Of a DNA stretch of 10,698 nt, positions 1 to 5,853 are shown one piece after another (position 1 is the first letter of the stretch; every line of letters begins with the position of its first letter). The notes beneath the pieces were generated by a model. The model ran no database searches, was not told where the DNA came from, and saw nothing but the letters and a program-made list of their open reading frames with translations. The translations under genes and the position numbers were made by a program. This DNA is from JBBSEZ01 sp038239195. Its GTDB lineage: Bacteria; Planctomycetota; Planctomycetia; Gemmatales; Gemmataceae. The stretch covers positions 1 through 10,698 of the forward strand of contig JBBSEZ010000351.1 of NCBI GenBank assembly GCA_038239195.1. Direction: 5' to 3'.

Positions 1-22
1 GGCTTACGCCGCGCCGCTCGCC
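1..22 (-). repeat. Half-site of dispersed GGCGTAAGCC repeat
   Basis: Read on the minus strand, these 22 bases match positions 10656-10677 at 21 of 22 bases and share the GGCGAG...GGCGTAAGCC layout with the arms of the inverted repeat at 1831-1894. The copy lies just downstream of the stop codon of the redoxin gene and is cut by the window edge, so its full extent is unknown. It is a member of a short intergenic repeat family; any role, such as transcript end or nucleoid protein site, is not shown by the sequence. Confidence 0.6.
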
Positions 23-47
23 ATCCGATTGGGCCCCCATCTCCGCG

Positions 48-1781
48 TCATGGCTTCCAGACGATTTCCATCCAGCCGTTCATCATCTCGTCCCACGTCT
101 GGAGGCCCCAGCGCACCTCCTTCGCGGGATCGGGGTTGCGCGGATTGTCGGCCGAGTTGTCCCAGCGGGCGGTCCAGGTCATTTTCGTGCCCTTGGGGAC
201 GTCGAGCGGCCTGGTGAAGCGGTAGATGCTCTGCCAGCCGAAGTCGTAGTCGGGGACGAAGAGCAGCGTTTCCGTGCGCCCGCCGGGGTAGGTCGCGACG
301 TAGCGGGCGCTGGTCCCGCGCAGGTGCATGTGCGGCATGAAGCCCAGCAGCAGGGCGTCCTTGGGGAACACGTAACTGTGCTCCGCGCTGCAGTCGGCCT
401 TCCCCGGCGGGATGCGGAACGTCATGTTGGCGAAGATGTTGGTCTCGACCGCGCGCTCGGGCTTCTTCTTGGCGAAGATCACCCCCATCGTGGAGCGGTC
501 GGTGCGCTCCTTGCCGTCGGGCGTGTAGTGGACCTCGAAGACGAACTTGGAGCCGGCCGGCACCAGCTTGGCCGTCCCCTTGGGGTAGAGGGTGGGGAGG
601 TCGCCGGGCGCCCACCCGACCAGCATCGAGGCCGTGCCGTCCTTCTCGAAGAGTTGCTTCCCCGGTACCTCGATGTAGACCAGGATGTGATGGACGACGG
701 CGCGGTTGCCCGGCCGGGCCTCGGCCGCCTGCACCCATTTGTCTTCCTTGAAGCCGGGATCGACGGTGAAGCGCTTGTAGGGCAGAACGCCCGTCGCGGG
801 CACCTTGAACTCCTCCGCCATGCGAAAGACCGTGTCGGGCGTGCCGATCGTCCACCCTTTCGAGAACTTCCTGGGCGGGGGCAGGTCCTTGTCGTCCCCC
901 TTGGGAGATCCCTGCCTGGTCCAGGCCAGCAGGGTAGCGGACTCTTCGCGCGTGAGGCGGCGGTCGTTGACGAACTTGCCGTGGGGCGCGTCGGCGTGCC
1001 AGGGCGGCATGCGCTGCTCGCGGACGACTTCGCGGATGGTCGCCGCCCACGAGCGGGCGTCTTCGTAGGTCAGCAGCGACATCGGCCCGACCTCGCCGGG
1101 CCGGTGACACTCCTGACAGCGCTTCTGGAGGATGGGCGAGACGTGCTTGGCGTAGGTGACCTTCTCTTCGACGCGCGGTTTCTCGGCCCGGCCGATGAAG
1201 CACCCCGACACCTCGGTCTTCGGCGTCGCGACCGCCTTTCCCGCCAGGAGCTGATCGAGCGCTTCCTTCAGGTCGCGCCGCGTCGGCCGGGCTCGCCGGT
1301 AGCCGATGCCGTACTGGTCATCGATCCGGCCGTGGTAGCGGATTGCGCGCTTGCCGTCGAGCAAGAACGCCTCCGGCGTGCGTTTCGCCCCGAAGGCGTC
1401 GGCGATGCGCTGGTCGAAGTCCTTGAGGACGGGGAAGGGCACGTTCCTCTCCTGAGCGTGGGCCGACGTGCGGAGGAACGAGTCCTGGTCGTTGGAGTTG
1501 ATGGCCAGAAACTGCACGCCCTTGCCGGCGTATTGCTTGTGCAGTTCGATCAGCGTCGGGACGTAGAGGTTCGCCAGCGGGCACTCCGTGCCGACGAACA
1601 CGACGACAAACGCCTTCTTGCCCTTGTAGCCGTCGGGCGAGCGCGGCCGGCGGTGAACGTCCTTGAGCCGGAAGTTCGGGACCGTCGCGCCCACGGCGGG
1701 GGGGACCAAGGCTGTTTTGGGCTCGGCGGCGGGGGGCGCACCGAGCGCGGCGACGACCGCGAGAGTGAGCGGAGCAAACAT
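48..1781 (-). CDS. Exported redoxin / cytochrome c / copper monooxygenase-like fusion protein
   Basis: This 577-residue protein joins three redox modules. Residues 1-19 look like a signal peptide. Residues about 28-182 form an AhpC/TSA-type redoxin with a single cysteine, Cys67, in a T-E-C-P-L-A motif and no CxxC pair. Residues about 207-290 hold one c-type heme site, C222-x-x-C225-H226, with Met258 as a possible second ligand. Residues about 310-577 resemble the copper type II ascorbate-dependent monooxygenase fold (peptidylglycine and dopamine hydroxylase family): the His pair 364-365, His418, the H-x-H at 484-486 and methionines near the C-terminus match the expected copper ligands. Location is probably periplasmic or outside the cytoplasmic membrane. 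The ATG at 1779-1781 is supported by AAGGAG at 1788-1793. This fusion type is known in planctomycetes and related phyla, but its substrate is unknown and hydroxylase activity is inferred only from the ligand pattern. Confidence 0.9.
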   Translation of the reverse strand: MFAPLTLAVVAALGAPPAAEPKTALVPPAVGATVPNFRLKDVHRRPRSPDGYKGKKAFVVVFVGTECPLANLYVPTLIELHKQYAGKGVQFLAINSNDQDSFLRTSAHAQERNVPFPVLKDFDQRIADAFGAKRTPEAFLLDGKRAIRYHGRIDDQYGIGYRRARPTRRDLKEALDQLLAGKAVATPKTEVSGCFIGRAEKPRVEEKVTYAKHVSPILQKRCQECHRPGEVGPMSLLTYEDARSWAATIREVVREQRMPPWHADAPHGKFVNDRRLTREESATLLAWTRQGSPKGDDKDLPPPRKFSKGWTIGTPDTVFRMAEEFKVPATGVLPYKRFTVDPGFKEDKWVQAAEARPGNRAVVHHILVYIEVPGKQLFEKDGTASMLVGWAPGDLPTLYPKGTAKLVPAGSKFVFEVHYTPDGKERTDRSTMGVIFAKKKPERAVETNIFANMTFRIPPGKADCSAEHSYVFPKDALLLGFMPHMHLRGTSARYVATYPGGRTETLLFVPDYDFGWQSIYRFTRPLDVPKGTKMTWTARWDNSADNPRNPDPAKEVRWGLQTWDEMMNGWMEIVWKP

Positions 1782-1830
1782 GGCTTTCTCCTTGACCTCG
1801 TCGGGCGCCAGGAAGAGGCGCGAACTGTTT

Positions 1831-1894
1831 GGCGAGGGGGGCGTAAGCCCCCTGTTGGGGCGCTTTCAACAGGGGGCTTACGCCCCCGCTCGCC
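1831..1894. repeat. Long inverted repeat in the leader of the redoxin gene
   Basis: The arms 1831-1857 and 1867-1894 are inverted copies that differ by one inserted base; 21 bases next to the 9-base loop pair perfectly. Each arm contains GGGGGCGTAAGCCCCC, itself a hairpin with a GTAA loop, so the element can fold as one long stem or as two small ones. It lies 50 bases upstream of the ATG of the redoxin gene. No run of T follows on the minus strand, so it is not a classical terminator for that direction. It is related to the half-sites at 1-22 and 10656-10686 and is best called a dispersed palindromic repeat; an effect on leader RNA structure is possible. Confidence 0.85.
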
Positions 1895-1930
1895 TCGTTC
1901 TGTTGCGGTCCCTCGGGTATTCCCCCTCGA

Positions 1931-1980
1931 TAGTGATACTTCTATCATTTACTCCGGGGCCGAGCAAGGGTTTCAGAAAA
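1931..1980 (-). promoter_or_regulatory. TGATA-CTTC-TATCA palindromic upstream element, copy A
   Basis: The 19 bases TAGTGATACTTCTATCATT at 1931-1949 are identical to 5227-5245, and similarity continues, with small differences, for about 30 further bases through CCGGG.CCGA and GGGTTTCA. The core is an inverted repeat, TGATA (1934-1938) and TATCA (1943-1947), around CTTC. Both copies lie upstream of a minus-strand gene in the same orientation, here 149 bases before the redoxin start codon. A promoter with an operator is the likeliest reading. No sigma factor consensus could be assigned with confidence, and the regulator is unknown. Confidence 0.5.
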
Positions 1981-1984
1981 TACT

Positions 1985-2007
1985 CAACAGAAGGGAACGA
2001 AGGAACG
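1985..2007. repeat. AACAGAAGGGAACGAA intergenic repeat
   Basis: The 16 bases AACAGAAGGGAACGAA at 1986-2001 recur exactly, inverted, at 5334-5349 next to the GxxExxY gene. This copy lies directly after the stop codon of the kinase gene. Its meaning is unknown; it may be a remnant of a dispersed repeat. Confidence 0.45.
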
Positions 2008-2010
2008 CAA

Positions 2011-3606
2011 CTACGGTCCGGGGTGGGGGCCGGTGTCCAACACGACCCTCGTGCCGAAGAGGAGGTCGTGCAGGCTTTGGCACCGCCGGTGGAAGAAGGC
2101 GAAACCGGCGTCCAACACCGCGGCAAGCAGGAGGAGGGCCCCCAGCAACTGCCCCAACCCCGGTGCCCCCAGAGCACCGCAGACCTGCAGGACCGTCCCG
2201 GCCCATATTGGCAGCAACTGCACGGCCATCCGGGCGGCCAGGGCCGCTTTCCCGAGTGCCAGGCCGTGGCGGTCCACGATGCGAAGCTGGAAGAGTTTCT
2301 TGCCCGGGGTTGTGCCCCAGAAAGATTGTAGAAGGGAGCCGAGCAGCGGGGCCAGGCCGCCAAGGAAGGCGACGGCCAGAGGCAGGCCCGGCCCGGGCTC
2401 GAAAGAGTTGCTCGCGCTGGCGGCCGTCAGCGGCGCGGAGAGGACCTCCCGCACGGTGTTGGCCAGTCCCAGATCGACGAGCCACGCGAGGCCCCGCAGC
2501 GCACGGCCTGCCGCGGGAAGGGCCACCGGCCTCGATCGTGCCAGGTCGGCCATCAACGTGCCGTAATCGGGGTAACGCTCGGCGGGCGTCTTGGCCAGCA
2601 GTTTCGCCAGGACGGCCCGCCAGGCTCCAGGAACGCTGTCGGGCCAGGGGTGGGGGAAGTCAACGGGTGCCTCTCGATGCGCCCGGAGGCGCTCGAGAAC
2701 ACCACTGCCCGAATGGGCATAAGGCAGGCGGCCGAAGGTCACTTCAAACAACGTCACCCCCAGCGAGTACATGTCGCTGCGCACGTCCAGGGGGGCGCCC
2801 GCCGCCGCTTCCGGCGCGAGATAGTTCGGTGTGCCGGCGACACGGTCAGGCTGCTCGGCGATTTCGGATAGCCGCCGCGCCAACCCGAAATCCGACAGCT
2901 TCACCGTTCCGGCGTCCGCAAGGAGGATGTTGCTGGGCTTGACGTCTCCGTGCAAAACGTCAAAGTCGGCGGCGTGCTGCAGGGCACTCACGACTTGCTG
3001 GGCGCAGGCGATCACTTCCGCGAACGGCAGGGGGCCTTCTTCCAACCGCTGGGCCAACGTCGGGCCGTTGACCAGCTCCATCGCGAAGAATGGCGACTTC
3101 CCCTCCCGGCCGACGTAGTAGATGTGGACCACGTTGGGGTGGTTGACACGGGCTTGCGCGATCGCCTCCTGGAGCAACCGTTGGACGTGACGGGTGTCGG
3201 CTGCGGCGGCCGGTGCGGCGCGGATCACTTTCAGGGCAACGTAACGCTGCAACGACTCATCGAGGGCCCGGTAGACGGTCCCCATGCCCCCATGACCCAG
3301 CGTGCCGACGATCCGATAGTGCCCCAGCACCTCGCCGGCCCGGGCGGCCTCTGCGGCGCCTGGAAGTTGAGTACACGCAGGTGCCTCGCCTCCGTGGATC
3401 ACCGGCAGGCCCACGGTGTCTCCCGCCGCGCACTGGAGCACGGAGGCGGCGAACCTGCGGCCGCACGCCGGACAGGCCCCTCCGGATTCCCGGTTCATCG
3501 GCACTTCTACGCCGCAAACACAAAGATAGGGAATGATTTGCGACACACGGCCGGCGGACGGGAAGTGACTTGTTGTGGGACCAGCGCCGGGCCTGGGATC
3601 GGTCAT
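2011..3606 (-). CDS. Ser/Thr protein kinase with zinc ribbon and RDD membrane domain
   Basis: A Hanks-type kinase of 531 residues. A zinc-ribbon-like CxC...CxxC set (Cys29, Cys31, Cys45, Cys48) comes first. The kinase domain covers about 97-355: glycine loop G104-H-G-G-M-G109, Lys126, helix-C Glu147, catalytic H219-G-D221 with K223 and N226, D239-F-G241 and A264-P-E266. The usual Arg of HRD is Gly, so activation-loop control may differ, but every residue needed for catalysis is present. Residues about 368-523 are an RDD domain with hydrophobic segments, the T-P-G-K-K motif (433-437) and a late H-D pair (513-514), so the kinase is probably anchored to the membrane. I chose the ATG at 3604-3606 because it keeps the zinc ribbon; a GTG at 3670-3672 has no ribosome binding site, and an ATG at 3496-3498 would cut the ribbon in half. 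Substrate and signal are not evident. Confidence 0.92.
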   Translation of the reverse strand: MTDPRPGAGPTTSHFPSAGRVSQIIPYLCVCGVEVPMNRESGGACPACGRRFAASVLQCAAGDTVGLPVIHGGEAPACTQLPGAAEAARAGEVLGHYRIVGTLGHGGMGTVYRALDESLQRYVALKVIRAAPAAAADTRHVQRLLQEAIAQARVNHPNVVHIYYVGREGKSPFFAMELVNGPTLAQRLEEGPLPFAEVIACAQQVVSALQHAADFDVLHGDVKPSNILLADAGTVKLSDFGLARRLSEIAEQPDRVAGTPNYLAPEAAAGAPLDVRSDMYSLGVTLFEVTFGRLPYAHSGSGVLERLRAHREAPVDFPHPWPDSVPGAWRAVLAKLLAKTPAERYPDYGTLMADLARSRPVALPAAGRALRGLAWLVDLGLANTVREVLSAPLTAASASNSFEPGPGLPLAVAFLGGLAPLLGSLLQSFWGTTPGKKLFQLRIVDRHGLALGKAALAARMAVQLLPIWAGTVLQVCGALGAPGLGQLLGALLLLAAVLDAGFAFFHRRCQSLHDLLFGTRVVLDTGPHPGP

Positions 3607-3731
3607 GGGATGGTGTTCTTTCTGAGTGCCGTCTCCGGCAACCGGGAGGGCCCGGCGAGACAACGGCACCACTCAGGCGAACAGAACACGATTCGCTTCC
3701 GTCCGATCCACGAGCCCGCCCGGCACGACAA

Positions 3732-3759
3732 CCTGGCCCCGACAGTTCCCGGGGCCAGG
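3732..3759 (-). terminator. Hairpin terminator after the small exported protein gene
   Basis: CCTGGCCCCG and CGGGGCCAGG form a perfect 10-bp stem with an 8-base loop, starting 13 bases after the TAA of the gene at 3773-4183. On the minus strand the stem is followed by TTGTCG, a poor T tract, so termination may be partial or factor-assisted. It separates this gene from the kinase gene downstream. Confidence 0.65.
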
Positions 3760-3772
3760 CTGCTGCCCGACT

Positions 3773-4183
3773 TTACTTCGCGCCCTTCTTGTAGTTGCCG
3801 TTCATGAAGAGCGCGCCGAAGCCGATCGCCCCCGAGCCGCGCCAGTTCTTCACGACCAGCAGGTCGCCCTCCGCTTCGTAGTCGAAGCCGAACACGTCGC
3901 CATCCACCCTCTTGTCGCCTTCGGTCACCTTGTTGATGCGACCGTACAGGTGGTTGCCCTTGCTGGTTACCGCGTAATCGGTCTCGTACTTGACCTTGAG
4001 CCCCGGGCTATCGACAGACAGCTTGATACTGTCGGAGCTGATGGTGAGGACGACGGAATTCTTGCCGTCGGTTCGCTTGTACTCCCCCACGGGCGGCTTC
4101 TTGCTGGCGGCCTTTTCATCGGCCTGGATCGCCGTCCCGAACAGGACCAGCGCCATCAGGGCGCCCATCGTCACACGTCGCAT
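3773..4183 (-). CDS. Small exported protein of unknown function
   Basis: A 136-residue protein with a clear signal peptide (basic M-R-R start, hydrophobic core at about 7-17, likely cleavage after I-Q-A at about residue 21). The mature part is rich in short alternating hydrophobic and polar strands, for example around S-V-V-L-T-I and L-L-V-V-K-N-W, with many Gly, Asp and Lys residues. This suggests a small beta-barrel or beta-sandwich, but I recognise no family and assign no function. It has no cysteine and no lipobox, so it is probably soluble outside the cytoplasm. The ATG at 4181-4183 is supported by GAGGAG a few bases upstream. It appears to be a single-gene unit: 181 bases separate it from the gene before it, and a hairpin follows it. 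Confidence 0.8.
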   Translation of the reverse strand: MRRVTMGALMALVLFGTAIQADEKAASKKPPVGEYKRTDGKNSVVLTISSDSIKLSVDSPGLKVKYETDYAVTSKGNHLYGRINKVTEGDKRVDGDVFGFDYEAEGDLLVVKNWRGSGAIGFGALFMNGNYKKGAK

Positions 4184-4255
4184 GTTGTTTCTCCTCTACG
4201 TTGCTGACCACCCACCGATCTCCCTACCCAACCTTTGGGGAGGGATGAAACCACG

Positions 4256-4271
4256 CTACCCACGAGGGTAG
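4256..4271. promoter_or_regulatory. Short perfect hairpin upstream of small exported protein gene
   Basis: CTACCC and GGGTAG flank an ACGA loop in the region between the genes at 3773-4183 and 4365-5168. The position, 72 bases before the ATG of the small exported protein, fits an operator or leader hairpin, but a 6-bp palindrome in GC-rich DNA can arise by chance. No promoter boxes could be assigned in 4184-4364. Confidence 0.2.
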
Positions 4272-4325
4272 TTCATCGTGATCTCGCTACCATTCTGCTC
4301 GAACGGTTCACCTGGCATCGAATCC

Positions 4326-4349
4326 GCCCCACACGTCAGCGCGTGGGGC
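4326..4349 (-). terminator. Terminator-like hairpin after the candidate selenoprotein gene
   Basis: GCCCCAC (4326-4332) pairs with GTGGGGC (4343-4349); two further pairs can form inside after one mismatch. It begins 15 bases after the final TGA of the gene at 4365-5168. There is no T tract on the minus strand, so it is a probable 3' end structure rather than a textbook intrinsic terminator. Confidence 0.45.
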
Positions 4350-4364
4350 GCGAGGATGGGTTAA

Positions 4365-5168
4365 TCACTTATCTTTCAGGTCGCCCGAAAGTCGGAACAA
4401 CTCCTTGGCCCCTTCGATGGTGAACCCCCTGGGCGGCAAACGGAACCGCCCCTCGTCCGCCATCGCTTTGCGAACCTCGGCGTGGAAGGTCGCCAACTTG
4501 CGCTCGCGCTCCTTCTCATTCAAGCTCCGGTCCGCGCGAATCTTCTGTTCGCGACCGAAGCGCTCGACGGAGCGATCGAGCATGGCGGCGAACTTCTTCT
4601 CGTCGTAAGCGATCGAATCGAACATCTCCCAGACGAAGGCGGAGCCGGTGTTGCCGTACTCGACCTTCAGGTCGGGGCCGATGACCGAACAGGCGGTGAT
4701 GCCATCGACCTTCTCGCCGCCCATCCGCTTGTAGGTGGTGCTCCAGTGTTTCATCCCCGGCCAGTCCAGGGGGAACTTCTTGGTGCCGTAGGGGATCGTG
4801 ACCTTCAGCGGCACGAACGACTTGGCCACCTTGTCCTGCACGGTTCTGTCGGAGAGGGCGACCGCCCTCATCAAACGACCGCCCGGTCAGCAAGGGGCGG
4901 TGGCCGGGCCGACGTTCTTCTTGAGGAAGAAGAACACGAAGATCGGCTTCTGCTCCTTCTTCGCAAGGGCGGCCGCCTTGGCCGGGTCGGTCTGCCAGGC
5001 GATTTTGTCCCAGGGTTGGCCCTTCGCTTCCAGGGCGATGATCCGCTTGACCTTTTCGGCCGCCTTCTTCTGGTCCCACGTGGGTCGCTTCGCCGGTTCC
5101 TGGGCCACAGCGTTGCCCAGGAAGAGGACGGCGAAAGCCGGCAGGACCAGGGGCCCTCTCATTCTCAT
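4365..5168 (-). CDS. Exported thioredoxin-like protein with in-frame TGA; candidate selenoprotein
   Basis: Read with one recoded TGA, this is a 267-residue protein. Residues 1-22 are a signal peptide ending near A-V-A-Q. Residues 75-82 (K-P-I-F-V-F-F-F) form the first strand typical of thioredoxin folds, and the motif T-A-P-C93-TGA94-P-G-G-R-L follows where the redox centre belongs. After it come a helix, a strand at F-V-P-L-K-V (118-123), a further strand at I-T-A-C-S-V-I and a charged helical tail. The parts before and after the TGA are in the same frame, neither is a complete fold alone, and the later part shows no decay. The ATG at 5166-5168 is preceded by AAAGGAG; the frame is open upstream to 5222 without a good start. 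If the TGA is read as selenocysteine, the product is an exported Cys-Sec oxidoreductase. The alternatives are a nonsense mutation, or a truncated 93-residue product plus restart at TTG/ATG near 4871, which would lack signal peptide and first strand. Selenocysteine is inferred, not proved. Confidence 0.7.
4848..4889 (-). promoter_or_regulatory. SECIS-like hairpin directly after the in-frame TGA
   Basis: On the minus strand, TGA (4887-4889) is followed by a perfect stem GAGGGC (4864-4869) and GCCCTC (4854-4859) with loop GGTC (4860-4863). The loop starts 27 bases from the first base of the TGA. A lower stem GTCG/CGAC (4876-4879 with 4848-4851) can extend it across an internal loop. Bacterial SECIS elements are hairpins within the coding region just after UGA, with G in the first bases of the apical loop; the E. 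coli fdhF element has GGUC in its loop at a similar distance. Position, stem and loop all agree. The structure is predicted by eye, and SelB binding is inferred. Confidence 0.55.
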
Positions 5169-5226
5169 CCGCGCTCCTTTGGTTCGCCCGATGCAACCCC
5201 CCTCCCAGACGCCGGGGAGCAACTGG

Positions 5227-5276
5227 TAGTGATACTTCTATCATTACTGGCCGGGACCGAACGGGGTTTCAACAAA
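5227..5276 (-). promoter_or_regulatory. TGATA-CTTC-TATCA palindromic upstream element, copy B
   Basis: This is the second copy of the element at 1931-1980, with 19 identical bases (5227-5245) and weaker similarity to about 5276. It ends 58 bases before the ATG of the candidate selenoprotein gene, a normal promoter distance. On the minus strand a TTGAAA lies about 20 bases before TAATGAT, which might be loose -35 and -10 boxes, although the spacer is long. Together with copy A it suggests common control of the two exported redox proteins. Confidence 0.5.
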
Positions 5277-5339
5277 AAGCAGGGCGAGCGCCGGGGCGCA
5301 GTCAGCGAGGAGCGCGGGGCCCTCTCCTTCTCTTTCGTT

Positions 5340-5350
5340 CCCTTCTGTTC
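5340..5350 (+). repeat. 11-bp direct repeat, left of GxxExxY gene
   Basis: CCCTTCTGTTC occurs here and again at 5798-5808, flanking the GxxExxY gene on both sides. The left copy overlaps the 16-base repeat shared in inverted form with 1986-2001. The arrangement resembles the duplicated edges of an inserted cassette, but the unit is short and no transposase or recombinase is present. Confidence 0.35.
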
Positions 5351-5365
5351 AAATTCTTCGGTGGG

Positions 5366-5767
5366 CTAGCGGTTGGCGCCGGGGAGGATCATCCGGTGGG
5401 TGCCTTCGATGAGTTTGAGCTCGTGGAAATTGAATAGCAGCCCCAGGGGGACGTTCAGGAGCTTCACGTAACTGAGGAGCTGGGCCTTGTGGATGGGCAG
5501 GACTTTCTGAATCCCCTTCAGTTCGAACAGCAAGCAGCCCTCCGCGAGAACGTCGAAGCGGAGCTCCTCCTTGAACACCAGCTCCTTGTACTCGACCTGC
5601 ACCTCGCGCTGCGAGACACAGGGGATGCCGCGCAGGTGGAGCTCGTGCTTCAGGCACCTCACGTAGATGCTTTCGAGCAGCCCCGCCCCCATGATCCGAT
5701 GCACCTCGATGGCCGCCCCGATGACCTCGCGGCTCAAGGCGTCCGCCTTTTGAAACAGCGGGTGCAT
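5366..5767 (-). CDS. GxxExxY protein, PD-(D/E)XK nuclease-like fold
   Basis: The 133-residue protein has the family signature G29-L-L-E32-S-I-Y35 after a typical amphipathic N-terminus with A-A-I-E-V-H-R. It also carries D72 in a strand and E82-L-K84 in the next, the spacing of a PD-(D/E)XK nuclease core, and an H-K-A-Q-L-L-S-Y segment as expected for the following helix. Length is normal and the gene is intact. Proteins of this family are widespread, often in many copies in planctomycetes, and their biological role is not established; nuclease activity is inferred from the fold. The ATG at 5765-5767 has only a weak upstream GGGAAA. It is transcribed divergently from the TetR gene, with 86 bases between them, and 11-bp direct repeats flank it. 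Confidence 0.88.
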   Translation of the reverse strand: MHPLFQKADALSREVIGAAIEVHRIMGAGLLESIYVRCLKHELHLRGIPCVSQREVQVEYKELVFKEELRFDVLAEGCLLFELKGIQKVLPIHKAQLLSYVKLLNVPLGLLFNFHELKLIEGTHRMILPGANR

Positions 5768-5797
5768 TTTCCCACATCCTACCTCGAATCGCTTCCC

Positions 5798-5808
5798 CCC
5801 TTCTGTTC
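5798..5808 (+). repeat. 11-bp direct repeat, right of GxxExxY gene
   Basis: Second copy of CCCTTCTGTTC, 30 bases upstream of the start of the GxxExxY gene and inside the divergent region. See the copy at 5340-5350. Confidence 0.35.
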
Positions 5809-5853
5809 TAGTGCTCGGAGAGACCTTCCGGTATCATTCACGGTGGGGGTGAG

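Noticed and set aside
1831..1894. CRISPR-like repeat pair
   Set aside because: There are only two arms in inverted orientation with a 9-base loop, no third unit, no spacers and no cas gene.
324..2942. An 872-codon open frame on the plus strand
   Set aside because: It runs antisense through the redoxin and kinase genes, has low-complexity Arg/Gly/Pro-rich composition and no recognisable domain; it is a product of high GC codon use.
4365..4874. An independent gene starting at TTG/ATG after the in-frame TGA
   Set aside because: It would begin inside a thioredoxin fold without its first strand or signal peptide and has no convincing ribosome binding site. The upstream part continues in the same frame with a good start, so one gene is simpler.
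5768..5853. TetR operator in the divergent region
   Set aside because: I found no convincing palindrome here; GGTATCATTCACGG resembles half of the TGATA element but has no matching second half.
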